Assembly: GCA_008692225.1 (NCBI GenBank)
Contig: VICG01000001.1
Coordinates: 3,139,501 to 3,203,500 of the forward strand
Length of the DNA: 64,000 bases
Reading direction: 5' to 3'
Source: Monilinia fructicola
Taxonomy: Eukaryota; Ascomycota; Leotiomycetes; Helotiales; Sclerotiniaceae
Of the stretch, positions 1 to 12,907 are shown piece after piece; position 1 is the stretch's first letter; each line of letters starts with the position of its first letter. The notes beneath the pieces are model-generated. The model searched no databases. It was not told the DNA's origin and saw only the letters and a program-made list of their open reading frames with translations. The position numbers were made by a program, and so were the translations under genes.

Positions 1-1654
1 GCTGGCTGTTCAGAAGCGCAACTTCAAATTTATAGAGCATAAATCCTTTTAACTCTCTGATACTGTAAATCTATCCTTTGGTTGCCGCGAGGTTGAAGAG
101 TTGATTTATGACAACACCTGCAGCACCGAGCTAGTGACTTGGGCAGTATACTGCCTCTACAGTACAGCCTCTTACAATGATGTATGCCCGCCATCCATTC
201 CTAATGTGTTCTTTCTTAGGAAATGCCTAACTATTGCTATATCAACAGCTGGTCAATTCGAAGTTGGTGTCACCAGGGAGTGAGGTGTCGTACACCTCTA
301 TAGCCTCGCATATATAATGAAATCGATCACATGCTGCGAGGATTCTTTGTGCAAGCACGTACTAGGTACTCTGGACATTAGCTGAACTCCCCTTTTGAAA
401 GGACTGTAATAGGTAAGAGAAGCGTAGTCGATGACTAAGATTAATATACAGTACTGCAGATCAACAGAAAAATATCCGATATCTGTCGCTGCCGAAAAGG
501 TCGCAGGATCATAGCTCTTGATTAGCATGCAGCATATATGCGATGGACAGCCTTACCCATGGGAGGAGTCATACAGACTCACACTGTACAGTGTACTCAG
601 CGTCAGTGTACTGCACTGCGGTTATATGACCATGAATGACATTATGACAATGACATAGACCCCACGTCTTCCTGCCACGCACATAAAACTAAAATCCCCA
701 AATCCAATAGTTCTAATCTAATGCAGAAAGAAGAAAGAAGAAATTTCATCGTCCGGCATCGCATGTACGCAGTAGAGAAGAAGTTGGAGCCCCCCTCATC
801 CAGACATATGCATGTGGTCACTGGTGCAGTGGTGAAAAGCTTATGGCATGGTTCTCAGACGAATGTCTGACTAACCTACAACATCCATCCAGGTCCAGTT
901 GGTCCGATACAGTAAAGTACCTAGGTAGCTCCCGTCTCCCTTGAGCCAGCAAGGAGAGGGGAGAGGTGGTTGTCTTATTTCCTCCCTTCCGCCTTTCCTC
1001 CTTCCTGCTGAACATCATAATAACGGCAACGGAACCAATTGGTAAATTTGAATATTAATTGAAACCATGCGATCTCTTGATTGGCTCGTTCTTGTCAATC
1101 TTTTTTAAATACTTTATTTGATCAAGCTCAACCTTGGAAAACTCTCAATAATCTTCTTTGTTTGTTGGTTGGTTGGGAGTCTGCATGTTGATCAAAAAGC
1201 GGGGCTAAAGAAAAATTTGGTTCCAACGATTTGGTCACACAAAATTAAGACTCACCTGCACCTCAAGATATAAAACTCCAATTGAAGAACCTCATTGCCT
1301 CCCAAAACATTTGCAACTTTGAACAATTCACAAGAGATACTTCCTATTTTGATTTCCCCAACTTAATCGACAATGCTTAGAGACTTCGAACCTTCCAAAC
1401 TCCAGGAATAACTTCAATCTGCGACGACAGAGAGGTTTATCATTCCTTTATATTATATCAACACACTAAAAGCTTATCAGAAAGCTACCCCAGGTAGATT
1501 TTCAACAAAAAAAATCCATTGACAGTAACTCCCCCTCATTCAGTTTCCCACGAAAAGCCAATTCAACTTTGAAAATAGTTGGCAGGGCAAAGTATACAGG
1601 GTCGGGTGGATAAATCATTTCCTTGAAGTTCAATTGAGGCTTCAAATCGACATC
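1..1654. other. Upstream intergenic region and CPSase leader
   Basis: I see no convincing gene in the first 1.6 kb; the open frames are short and show no recognisable protein. The last few hundred bases are A/C/T-rich and are probably the promoter and 5' leader of the carbamoyl-phosphate synthase gene. A 12-codon upstream ORF runs from ATG 1373 to TAA 1411. Whether it lies in the mRNA depends on the transcription start, which cannot be read from sequence. Confidence 0.5.
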
Positions 1655-4600
1655 ATGGCACTCGCAAACCGTTTCGCATATCGATCTTCATCCCTCCTCC
1701 GCCAGTGCAAGGCTCCAGTTTTGCCTGCGAGAGCATTCACTACTAGAGCTTCCATTAGCGGTCTTGTACACCGTCAGCCGGCTCAGGTCTGGAAGAACAG
1801 CAAATGTGCTCGTCTTTTTTCCAGTTCGACACTCCTTAGGGATCAGTCACAAACCGCGCCCAGTGCGGAGGCATACTTGAATAGCGGGGTTGTGAAAGGA
1901 GCTGCCAACCCAGTGAACGTGAAGAAGGTTTTGGTCATTGGAAGTGGTGGTTTGAGTATTGGTCAAGCCGGAGAATTCGATTATTCAGGTTGGTACTCCA
2001 AATATCAGCCTTTCGTAGAATGAGTCATTTTGTTGGTGCAGAATTTTCCCTCAATTTTGATCTTCATAACATTTGACCTCATGGGGAAAAGTTACAACAT
2101 GCTAACTATTTGTCCCCTTCAGGTTCTCAAGCATTGAAGGCCTTAAAAGAAGCTGGTGTGGCTTCTGTGCTCATCAACCCCAATATTGCTACGATCCAAA
2201 CTGCTCACGTTCTTAGCGATGAGGTCTATTATCTTCCAGTCACTCCTGAATATGTTACATATGTTATCGAACGGGAGAGGCCTGATGGTATCTTCCTTAC
2301 CTTCGGTGGTCAAACCGCTCTTAACCTCGGTGTCCAGATGGAGCGTATGGGTATTTTTGAGAGATATGGAGTGAAGGTTTTGGGTACTAGCATCAAGACT
2401 CTTGAGACCAGTGAGGATAGAGATCTCTTCGCCAAGGCTCTTGGTGAGATCAATATTCCAATTGCTCAATCGGTCGCTGTATCAACTGTTGATGAGGCAT
2501 TGGAAGCTGCAAAGGGTATTGGCTACCCAATCATTGTCCGTGCTGCCTATGCTCTTGGTGGTCTCGGTTCTGGTTTCGCAAACAACGAGGAAGAACTCCG
2601 CAACATGGCTTCTAGATCCTTGACTCTTTCACCCCAGATTTTGGTTGAAAAGTCGTTAAAGGGATGGAAGGAAGTTGAATATGAGGTTGTCAGAGATGCC
2701 AGCAACAACTGTATCACTGTCTGCAACATGGAAAATTTTGACCCTCTCGGTATTCATACAGGTGATTCTATCGTCGTTGCCCCTAGTCAGACTTTGAGCG
2801 ATGAGGAATATCACATGCTTCGTTCTGCTGCTATCAAGATTGTCCGACACTTGGGTGTTGTTGGAGAGTGTAATGTTCAGTACGCTTTACAACCTGATGG
2901 ATTGGACTACAGAGTCATCGAAGTTAACGCTCGTCTTTCTCGATCATCTGCTCTCGCCTCTAAAGCTACCGGCTATCCCCTTGCATATACTGCTGCCAAG
3001 ATTGGACTCGGTCACACCCTTCCCGAATTACCAAATGCTGTCACCAAGACCACTACTGCAAACTTTGAGCCTTCCCTTGATTATATCGTTTCTAAGATCC
3101 CTAGATGGGATTTGTCAAAGTTCCAACATGTCAAGCGCGACATCGGCAGCGCCATGAAATCTGTCGGTGAAGTCATGGCGATTGGCAGAACATTCGAAGA
3201 ATCCATTCAAAAGGCTATTCGTCAAGTTGACCCCAGATTTGTTGGTTTCCAAGGAGACAAGTTTGAAGATCTTGATTACGAACTCCAAAACCCTACCGAT
3301 CGCCGTTGGTTGGCTGTTGGGCAAGCCATGCTTCACGAGAACTATTCCGTTGACCGTGTTCATGACCTTACCAAGATTGACAAATGGTTCTTGTATAAGC
3401 TCCAGAACATTGTTGATTGCACCCGCGAGCTTGAGGATATTGGAAGCCTTTCTGGATTGAATAAAGAAATCATCCAAAAGGCAAAGAAGTTGGGTTTCTC
3501 CGACAGACAAATCGCCAACGCCGTCAAGTCTACCGAAGACGAAGTTCGAGCTCGCAGAAAGAGCTTTGGTATCACTCCTTTTGTCAAGAGAATCGATACT
3601 CTTGCTGCTGAGTTTCCCGCTTCTACAAACTATCTTGTGGGTCCATTCCTTTCTTTTCTCTTATCACTCCCCATGTTCCCCTTATTTTTTGGGTTGACAA
3701 TGTTTGAATGTCCATTTATGTTTGGATATCCATCTATGTTTTGCCGTTGAACGTTTACTATTGCCGAGTTTAAATTTCCTTTCCGAATGTCTAAGCATGC
3801 TTCGGTGTCCACTCTATTGGGATGTTCAAGCCTATTGGGAATCCGGTTTGTTCGAGTACCAATTTCTGTTGATATGGCTCAACCAGGCAATTTGGTTGGA
3901 GGATATCTAATCCTATTCAAGGATATTTGATGTGTTCTCCATGCCTAGTTTTATTTCGAAGTCTCAAGTGATCAGATTTAATGAGAAAAATTCGCTAACT
4001 CTCCAATGATCTAGTACACAACATACAATGCAACAACTCATGATGTTACCTTTGATGACCATGGAACCATCATCTTGGGAAGTGGTGTATACAGAATCGG
4101 TAGCTCTGTGGAGTTTGATTGGTGTGCTGTCAGCGCCACTCTTGCTTTGAGAGAAATGGGCAAGAAAACCGTCATGATCAACGTAAGTTATACATGTCAA
4201 CAACCTGTTCAAATTACTAACATCTTTCGAGTATAACCCGGAGACTTACAGTACAGATTTTGATACTGCCGACAAGCTCTACTTCGAAGAGTTGTCCTAT
4301 GAACGTGTTATGGATATCTATGAACTTGAGACCGCCACTGGAGTTGTTGTTTCCGTAGGTGGTCAATTGCCACAAAACATTGCTCTTCGTTTGCAAGAGA
4401 CAGGCGGCGCCAAGATCTTGGGTACGGATCCTAAGGATATCGATAAGGCAGAAGACAGACAAAAGTTCTCTGCCATCTTGGATAGCATAGGTGTTGATCA
4501 GCCAGCTTGGAAGGAACTTACTTCCGTTGCAGATGCGGAAGCTTTTGCCGAGGTTCGTAATAATTTCATGCTCCCCAACGTCCAAGTACTGACTATTCAA

Positions 4601-5818
4601 TAGGAAGTAAGTTATCCGGTCCTTGTTAGACCCTCGTATGTTTTGTCGGGTGCTGCTATGACTGTCATTCGAAGCAAGGACGAGCTCAAGGAGAAACTTG
4701 AAGCTGCTAGCAATGTGTCCCCTGATCACCCTGTTGTCATTACCAAATTCATTGAAGGTGCCGAAGAAATCGATGTCGATGGTGTCGGATCAAACGGCAA
4801 GCTCATTCTTCACGCTGTCAGTGAGCACGTTGAGCAAGCCGGTGTTCACTCAGGTGATGCTACTCTTGTTCTCCCCCCTGCATCTCTCGATCAAACCACA
4901 ATGGATCGTGTCAAGGAGATTGCTCAAAAGGTTGCCAAGGCCTGGAGCATTACTGGTCCGTTCAATATGCAAATCATCAAGGCAGAGGACCCTGAGGGAG
5001 GTCTTCCACAATTGAAGGTTATCGAATGTAACTTGCGTGCATCTCGCTCTTTCCCCTTCGTGAGCAAGGTTCTCGGTGTCAACTTCATTGACGTCGCTAC
5101 AAAGGCTCTTGTTGGCCAGAATGTCCCTGAGCCAACTGACCTCATGGCCATTAAGCGTGATTACCTTGCCACAAAGGTTCCTCAATTCTCATGGACTCGT
5201 CTTGCTGGTGCTGATCCATTCTTGGGTGTCGAGATGTCTAGTACTGGTGAGATTGCTTGCTTCGGTAAGGATCTCGTTGAGGCTTATTGGGCTTCTCTTC
5301 AATCAACCATGAACTTCCGTATGCCAGAACCAGGAGAGGGTCTTCTTTTCGGCGGTGATGTCTCCAAGACTTCCCTCACCAAGATTGTCGATTATCTATC
5401 CCCATTGGGCTACAAGCTTTACGCTGCCGAGCCTGAAGTCAAGAAATTCTTGGAGTCGACTGCTAAGGGCAATATCAGTGTTGAGGTTATTGAGTTCCCC
5501 AAGGAGGACAAGAGAGCTTTGAGAGAAGTTTTCAAGAAGTACGATATCCGTGGTGTTTTCAATCTTGCACTCGCTAGAGGCAAGACTGTCCAGGATACAG
5601 ACTACGTCATGCGCCGAAACGCTGTTGACTTCGGTGTTCCTCTCTTCATGGAACCAAAGGTAAGAATCATTCATCCATTCATAGTAGATCCTATGCTAAT
5701 CATTCATTAGACTGCTGAGCTTTTTGCCCAATGTATGAACGAGAAGCTTCCTCGCAAGGAAGGCATCCCAGGAGAAGTTCGCAGGTGGTCTGATTTCATT
5801 GGTGGCAAGCCATTGTAA
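1655..5818 (+). CDS. CPA2: Carbamoyl-phosphate synthase, arginine-specific large chain, mitochondrial
   Basis: This enzyme makes carbamoyl phosphate from bicarbonate, ATP and the ammonia delivered by a separate glutaminase chain, feeding arginine synthesis. My exons are 1655-1988, 2123-3636, 4015-4182, 4232-4552, 4604-5659 and 5711-5818, all in phase, giving 1166 residues. ATG 1655 is the first in-frame ATG. The first ~80 residues are rich in R, S and A with few acids, like a mitochondrial presequence. Then come the [19 protein letters not shown] start of the synthetase, the first ATP-grasp half, the oligomerisation region, the second half ([20 protein letters not shown]) and a C-terminal MGS-like allosteric domain. 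There is no fused aspartate transcarbamylase, which argues against the pyrimidine enzyme. The second intron (378 nt) is long for this genome. The symbol follows yeast CPA2 (Neurospora arg-3). Confidence 0.95.
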
Positions 5819-7240
5819 ACTGATTTTTAATATGAACAAACCTATGGTCTCATCTGCCAATGTATTTAGCGCGCAGAGAAATGCCAGTAGTAATTATGAC
5901 TTATACCCGAGACTTCACGTGCCTATAGTTAATCATTCCGGCCGAATCTGACTTGCCTTTTGTGAGAATTTTATGTCCGATGTTCATCGAGACTATGGAT
6001 TGCCTTGTAATGGAGAAACCAGATATACGTGCAATTCGGGCACTGTGAATGTTCATGTCAACTTGGAGCAGTGCATGGTGGCATCAGCCATTCGGTTTCC
6101 TAGTACCGGTAGAACCCATCTATGAATCTCACTCGAAATAGACATTCGAGATAGTCAGCTTATAGCGTAGCATTGCAAAGAGTATAATGTGTATATTAAT
6201 CATGGATTAGCTTATACAGCAACTGGCGAGGAATGCCCTCAACGAGCTTAGTCCATTCCCAGTGATATGCCAATTACTAGTGTTCCTTCCGGCGACGAGT
6301 CTATTTCCACCCATTACAATTTTCAGAAACTGGCGAATAATGAATACATGATGCATCTTATATGTTCAGTTTTGGGTCTGAATAACCTAGTAAGTAGCCC
6401 TTCAGGTTGCGCATTTTGTAGCACTTGTGAATGCCTGCGCCTATGCCTAAGCCTAGGTTCAATATTGAAATTTCACTTCGGGCTCACAGGACACTTGATC
6501 GTTTTCCATCGACTTTCGATGGCCTGGGATCATCTAACGTGAGAGGCTTGGAGGTCTCAAAATCGAGACAACTCACAACCAGACTCTATATGCAGCCGAT
6601 AGTATTGGTATTGACGGTAATGGGATAGATGCTGTATGAAATAGATGCGCTGAGAGACTGCGGTGTCGAGGGACCGGTAGACACTTCGAGCAAGCGCCTG
6701 GTTATCAAGCGCATTCGCTCTTGAGCAAGCGGCCAGTTTATATATGGCTTTGGTTTATTTCGTAAGGTTGTGTGTCTACATATATCCATGGATAGGTCTT
6801 AGATATCGTCCATGCCATGTTTATACAAGTTTGTGGGAAAATTTGGGTGTGAGGTAGATTCGAGACCTGAATCAAAGTGAGCGAGTGTACTTGAAGCCGT
6901 TGTAACTTGCAAGCCATAGAACTACCCTTAGAACTATGTGGCTGATGCTGTGGCTTTTACCCAGCCTAGTATCAAAACAAGGGTACCTTTAAATTGGAAG
7001 ACGACACCTCTCAGCACAACAACAATTCAACAGTCAGTTTCCAATTACTGATTGAAGATTGTGGGGACTTGCATGATAAAGCTTTGCCATCTCAATTATT
7101 CTCCGCGTATCTTTCCCTTGGAAACATCTTCAAGGATACGAAAAGTACCACTTTGCGCTTAAGAGCTCCGCAAGCTCGAACCCCTCGGACATCAAAGACA
7201 ATCTCTATAGCTCACCAAACCTTCTCATTCGGAATTCAAG
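5819..7240. other. Intergenic, 3' flank of CPSase and promoter of kinase
   Basis: No gene is supported here. The open frames at 6267-6628 are short and look random. The final ~250 bases (CAAC- and CT-rich) are probably the kinase promoter and leader. Confidence 0.5.
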
Positions 7241-8536
7241 ATGGCTCAGTACTTTCTCGACTTGTTATACACCCTCACAAACTGCATGAGCTGCTTTCCG
7301 GGCTCTCCGCAGCTGAAAATCAACAATCGCAATTTCAAAATCCTGCGGTTACTGGGCGAGGGTGGATTTTCCTACGTCTACCTCGTGCAAGATACCGGCA
7401 ACGACAACATGTATGCGGCGAAGAAGATCCGCTGCCCATTTGGCCAAGAATCCGTCGCGCAAGCTATGAAGGAAGTTGAGGCATATGCGCTCTTCGCACC
7501 GCACCCGAATATCATCCACAGTGTCGATTACTGCGTCTCGGCAGATCGATCGGATCCCGGTGCGAAGACGGTCTACATTCTACTTCCATATTACCGCCGG
7601 GGAAATTTGCAGGATATAATTAATGCGAACCTGGTTAATCATACGAAGTTTCCAGAAAAGCGATTGATGGTTTTGTTTCTGGGGGTGTGTTCTGCCCTCA
7701 AGGCAATGCATAATTACAAAGTTCGGGGAGGTCCAGGAGGTGCGAATAGTCAGAATAATGCGAAGAAGGTAAGGGCGGATGCGGCGAGGGCAGATCAAGA
7801 GGCAGAAGAGGAAGTAGAGTCAAGGAGGGGGAGACAGAGAGGCAGAGGGAGAGAAACCGATCCGGATAGTGAGCAGCAGGAACCACTTATGGATGGAGAA
7901 GTTACAATGAGCCAGGAGGGTATTGCGCCAGGAGGAGCTAGAGCGTATGCGCACAGAGATATCAAGCCAGGTAGGTCAATGAAAAAGCAAGTGTGCGAAA
8001 TTATCTAATGCTCAAGTAGGAAACATCATGATCGATGACGACGGCGTGCAGCCCATCCTAATGGATCTTGGGTCCCTAGCCCCCTCACCCACGCCGATCA
8101 CTTCTAGGTCACTCGCGCTAGCCGTACAGGACCAAGCAGCCGAACACTCCACCATGCCCTACGAGCGCCCGAACTTTTCGACGTGAAAACCGGCAGTACC
8201 ATCGACACTAAAGTCGACATCTGGTCACTAGGCTGCACATTATACGCTTGCCTGGTGGGAAAATCGCCATTTGAGATGCGCAGCGACGAGACGGGAGGAA
8301 GTCTGAGCATTTGTGTCCTGGGCGGCGATTGGCGTTTTCCCGACGAAGGAGCGGGTGGAAAGAAGAAGACTACAAATCAACCAGGACAAAGTGAAGATAG
8401 TGGCATAAGCGAGAGTATCCGTGAGGTGGTAAGGAAATGTTTAAAGGTGGAGCCTAGCGAACGACCGGATGTGGATGAATTGATAGAGATTGTAAAGGGT
8501 GTGATTGAGGAATTGCCTGAGGATGGCCCATTATGA
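7241..8536 (+). pseudogene. Env7/STK16-type serine/threonine kinase with a frameshift
   Basis: The protein resembles the NAK-family kinases Env7/STK16, palmitoylated membrane kinases of the vacuole or Golgi. Exon 1 is 7241-7970, a 49-nt intron follows, and exon 2 starts at 8020. Visible are N-terminal Cys15 and Cys18 (possible palmitoylation), the glycine loop GEGGFSYVY near residue 39, AAKKI, a ~70-residue charged low-complexity insert, HRDIKPGN (Asp240) and DLG in place of DFG, as in STK16. The frame breaks at about 8160-8163: after TMPY the reading frame runs into TGA 8184-8186 (298 residues). The next frame continues as RAPELFDVKTG, then DIWSLGCTLYA, and ends at 8536. One missing base in the conserved APE segment explains this. 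It may be a sequencing error rather than a true pseudogene, so the gene may well be functional. Confidence 0.8.
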
Positions 8537-9448
8537 TCATGATTGGGATGAAGTGGGATGTTATAGGATTTCAGGATAGGACAGGGCTGGAGGGGCGCGG
8601 TTCGGTTCGGTTCGGCTCGGCTCGCTCATGTACGATTTTCAGGATGGGGACGGGGATGTGGATTGAGGGCGGGATGGTAATGAGGCGTTACAAGGGGCCA
8701 GGCAGTGCCAGCAAGGTACATCCATCGATGATTAATGCAGAATTTCGAAGGGCTTCAACTCATGAGCCTAGCAATCCCAGTGTTTTCATATCATGTCTCC
8801 AATAGATAGGTGTTTTGGTGCTTAAAAATCGTACGTCTATAATCGACAATTTATCGCTTTCTTCTACTTCCTTGTTTCAATAAGATCATGAGAGCTGTGG
8901 GGTGACGATCTTTTGTTAAAAGTCTAGTAACCTTGGAAGTTAGAAGTAGTAGTATTGCACAAACGTCGGGATGATATAGTTTGTATCTGTGACCTTCTAG
9001 GCAACATCTTGAAGTCTTTTAAATGGGCATATGCTTGCTTACCTTTTGATTCATATCCGAAGTATCACGGTTCTTTCGAGTCATTCGGTTCCTTCAAATC
9101 AGTTGAAGCTTTAAAACCCTTGTCAGGTACCAATTATTGGAGACTTAAAAAATGGTTTTGACGTCAGGCCTCTCTGGTGGATACTATTAGGTCTTTTCAA
9201 TTGTTTCCGAGTCAAGCATCAGAAGTTGTATCATTACTCTTTGAGGAATTCGAGTATAATTGTCGCAGAGCTATATATGCTGTAATATTTAACTAATTAT
9301 TTTGCGGTCAAGCTCTATATTAGCAACATGCAGAACTTCAGTGTAGTATGTCTTTTAGATGATATCCGGACAGATTTTGCACAATAGAAATTTCCCTTCA
9401 AGGCGCTCTTCGAAGCTGGCAGACAAGCAAACGCCTCATAATTCATCG
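8537..9448. other. Intergenic between convergent kinase and coiled-coil genes
   Basis: This is the 3' flank of two convergent genes. It contains a short TTCGG-type tandem repeat near 8598-8625. I see no gene. Confidence 0.5.
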
Positions 9449-10706
9449 TCACATTCCCTCGGACATTTGGGATTCCAAAGAGCTTCTCTTTTTCTGTACT
9501 GAACTCATTCCAGCATCATCACCCTCTCTTTTCCTATTTTTTCTTCTGAGCAGTCCAGAGGCTTCCATTGCGTCTCCCACATCAGCAAATCCACACATAA
9601 CCTCAACAAAACCGTCCTTGGTTGTTCGAGATGAGAATTTCTTCCGCAGCTGCTTGAGCAAGGCGTCACGATTTCTCTCACACTGTAACCCTCCAATGAA
9701 TCTCGCGATGAACTCATATTGATCATTTCGTTGTTTAATAGGACCAATGCATTCTGCTCCATAGGTCAAATAGCTTTCAACATCTTGATCCCGGGCTTGT
9801 GAAATATTAATCCAAGGGGGGGGATTTACAACTTTGTGGGAAGTAGCTTTTTGTGATAGCCCACCTCTCAGAGATTGATGTCCCTCGATCGTTCGTGGGA
9901 GAGGGAGTGGTGATGGTGGAGAGAGTAGACTAGTTTGGATATTTTGCGCGAGAGATGACGGGATTGCTTGGTTTGATTCGTGTCTGTAAAGGGGATGATT
10001 ATCGAGGTTATTAACAGCGGTGTTAGATAATAATAAGGTTGAGGTATATCGCAAATCTGGGTTGATCTCTTCGCCAATGGAGTTTGAGATTTGCTGTCTG
10101 ACAGCTGGCATTTCTAGAGCTACCTGAGAAGATGTAATGGTAGATATCAATTCATGTTGTAGATCTGCGACATCTGTACGGTAATGAGCAGGCAAACGCT
10201 GACATTGTCGATAATATTTGGTATTCACACGTCCGTGACCAGCGACACCGATGCGTTGTTTCTGAGGTTGTTGAAGGCGTGCCTCTTCGAGAAGATCAAG
10301 AGAACGCGAGGTAGGTGCAACGTGAGTATCTATCTCTAGTCAGAATCTTACGCCCTTATATAGTCATTATCGACAAACCTGCTCTCATTGATTCTCCCAA
10401 CTTCTTCATTTTGCCCTTTAAATCCTTCAGCTCATCCTCCCACTCCCTATTCTTCTGTGCCAAGTGGTGGCATTCATTTTCCAGCCTCGTTAATCGATTT
10501 TCGGTTTCTTCCAACTGCTTTCGAGATTCCTCAACCCTACGCTCTGCATCGGCAGACGACTCCTCGACTTTTGTCTTCAAATCTTCAAAAAGGTTCAACA
10601 AAGCCCTAATTTCCTTTCGAAATTGTAAATCAACTATAGCTTGAACACCATTTGCAGGTCCTTGCCTCAAGCCAACGAGGTTGAGAGACGAGGGCGAAGC
10701 CAGCAT
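9449..10706 (-). CDS. Hypothetical coiled-coil protein
   Basis: I do not recognise this protein. The model begins at ATG 10706-10704, has exon 1 10706-10379, a 49-nt intron (GTTTGT donor, CTGAC branch, TAG acceptor) and exon 2 10329-9449, giving 402 residues in phase. Residues ~25-105 are a strong heptad-rich, highly charged coiled coil. The middle is Ser/Pro/Leu-rich and probably disordered. Residues ~270-360 form a more conserved-looking segment (ESYLTYGAECIG, RFIGGLQCERNRDALLKQL) followed by a basic RRKNRKREG stretch that could be a nuclear localisation signal. The alternative acceptor six bases upstream would add two residues. The splice is supported by uninterrupted phase. Confidence 0.7.
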
Positions 10707-11445
10707 TATAAGAATTCAGGATTGACTTGTTGAAAATGATGTTGCGACTGAAAATGAGATATGATGACAATGAGCTTAGTATAATTACCATGTATGAGAT
10801 GAAAATACTGAATGACAAAAAGATTGATTTGTACGATGATGTTCTATTATGAAACGTAAAGGGGAGGGTCCGATTTTGAGCCCTCCGCTTTGAATCCTCT
10901 GCTCGATTTGAAATAAGCGAGCCTGCCTGCGAAGAAAAGAACATTGAAGGAAGGAGCGAAGATGATGTGGGTACAGCATGCCCACAAAAGGGAAAATCGG
11001 GCAGGAAGCAATCACTTGAGCATTTGTCAATTTTTATTTTATTTTATTTTTGTTTTTATTTTTGCCTTGATCTATGGAAAACAATCTCAGCATCTATCAT
11101 CAATCGTACTACATTGCATGGTCCAATCATGGGCCTAATGTAGGCTGATGAACGAGCAGCTCGTGAAACAGCCAACGAGGATTCCCTAAATACAGAGACA
11201 GGAAAGCAAAGAAGGATCCCCCAAACCTCTAATGCCATAAAATACGCAAGAAATAATCGAGCTGCACGAACCGATGCAGCAACTTTTATGCTACCCATTG
11301 ACCCAATCCTCACGTGCCGGGCGAACCAGCTACGCTCACTATCACTGCCCTTACAGAGGGGGTTCCGGTGCTGTGGTCTTTGTGTAGACATGCACGGCCA
11401 GGAACTCGTGATTTACCAAATTTTGAATTAGAAAACAGAATGACC
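10707..11445. other. Intergenic, shared flank of two minus-strand genes
   Basis: This stretch is the promoter of the coiled-coil gene plus the 3' end of the eIF4A gene. A T/A-rich run sits near 11030-11065. No gene is supported. Confidence 0.45.
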
Positions 11446-12907
11446 TTAGATAAGATCGGCGACGTTCATTGGCATCTCCTCGATTTGAGTGCTGTAGAAT
11501 TGCTCGATTTCTCTCATCATGCGGACATCCTCAGCGGTGACGAAGTTGATGGCAACACCCTTACGTCCGAAACGTCCACCACGACCGATACGATGGATGT
11601 AGTTCTCACGGTTGGCTGGGAGATCGTAGTTGATGACCAAAGAAACTTGTTGAACGTCGATACCACGGGCCAAGAGATCGGTGGCGATCAAGACACGGGA
11701 AGAACCAGAACGGAACTCCTTCATAATCAAGTCACGTTGACCTTGGTCCATGTCACCGTGCATAGCGGAGACAGTGAAGTCACGGGCGGTAAGCTTGTCG
11801 GTGAGCCAGTCGACCTTTCTTCTGGTGTTGCAGAAGATGACTGCTTGTGTGATGGTGACGGTCTCGTAAAGATCGGAGAGGGTGTCCAACTTCCAGTCTT
11901 CCTTCTCAACGGCAATATAAAATTGTTTAATACCTTCAAGGGTAAGTTCGGCCTTCTTAACCAAGATACGGACGGGATCACGCATGAACTTGGTGGTAAC
12001 CTCGAGGACGTCTTGAGGCATGGTAGCAGAAAGGAGGACAACCTGGGTGGATTGAGGAAGGAGTTGGAAGATGTCGTAAATTTGCTCAGTGAAACCACGC
12101 TTCAAGAACTGTTAGTGAAATGATTGCAGGCGAAGCTCAACATTTTTAGACTTACGGAAAGCATCTCATCGGCCTCGTCAAGAACGAACATCTTCATGGA
12201 ATCGGTCTTCAAGAATCGTCTTTGGATCATGTCGTGAACACGACCTGGGGTACCAACAACGACTTGAGGACCATCTTGGAGAGCCTTCATGTCATCACGA
12301 ACGCTGGTTCCACCGATACATGCGTGGCACTCAACGTTCATGAAGTCACCAATGGCGACGACGACCTTTTGGATTTGTTGAGCCAACTCACGGGTTGGTG
12401 CAAGGATCAAAGCCTGGCATTGCTTAACGTTGGGGTCAAGCTTTTGGAGGACAGAGATGGAGAAAGTGGCGGTCTTTCCGGTACCAGATTGAGCTTGAGC
12501 AATAACGTCGTGGCCTTGAACAAAATATTAGATACGTTGAAAAATGTCGCAGGCTTGGAAAACTCACCCTTGATGACTGGCATGATAGCACGTTGCTGAA
12601 TAGCAGAAGGACGCTCAAAACCATAAGCATAGACACCTAGAACCAAGTTAAATTTTGCTCCACCAAATATATTTGCAGTTCATCATACCTCTGAGAAGCT
12701 CTGGCTTCAAGTTCATGGTATCGAAAGAGTCGACGGTCTCGTCATAGTTGGACTCGATTTGTCCTGCAAGCCAGAAAAGTGGTCAGTCTTCTATCGCCAT
12801 CGAAATTTATTCCTCCACAGCGCGACCGCATAGAGATCATCTCCCAGGAATGTCAGGAATAACTTACCCTCTTGGATCTCCTCGAGACCCTTATCAGCGG
12901 AAGCCAT
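11446..12907 (-). CDS. TIF1: ATP-dependent RNA helicase eIF4A
   Basis: This is the DEAD-box translation initiation factor that unwinds mRNA 5' leaders as part of eIF4F. Exons on the minus strand are 12907-12868, 12763-12689, 12636-12568, 12514-12156 and 12099-11446, all in phase, for 398 residues, the usual length. The motifs appear in order: Q motif ([12 protein letters not shown]), [49 protein letters not shown] and [13 protein letters not shown]. For the last intron an AAG acceptor at 12100 was chosen over the CAG ten bases upstream because it restores the conserved [15 protein letters not shown]. Codon use is strongly biased (CTT, ACC, GTC), as expected for a highly expressed gene. The symbol follows yeast. 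Confidence 0.97.

Noticed and set aside
11314..12123. 269-codon plus-strand ORF
   Set aside because: It lies exactly opposite the biased codons of eIF4A; a shadow frame with no recognisable domain.
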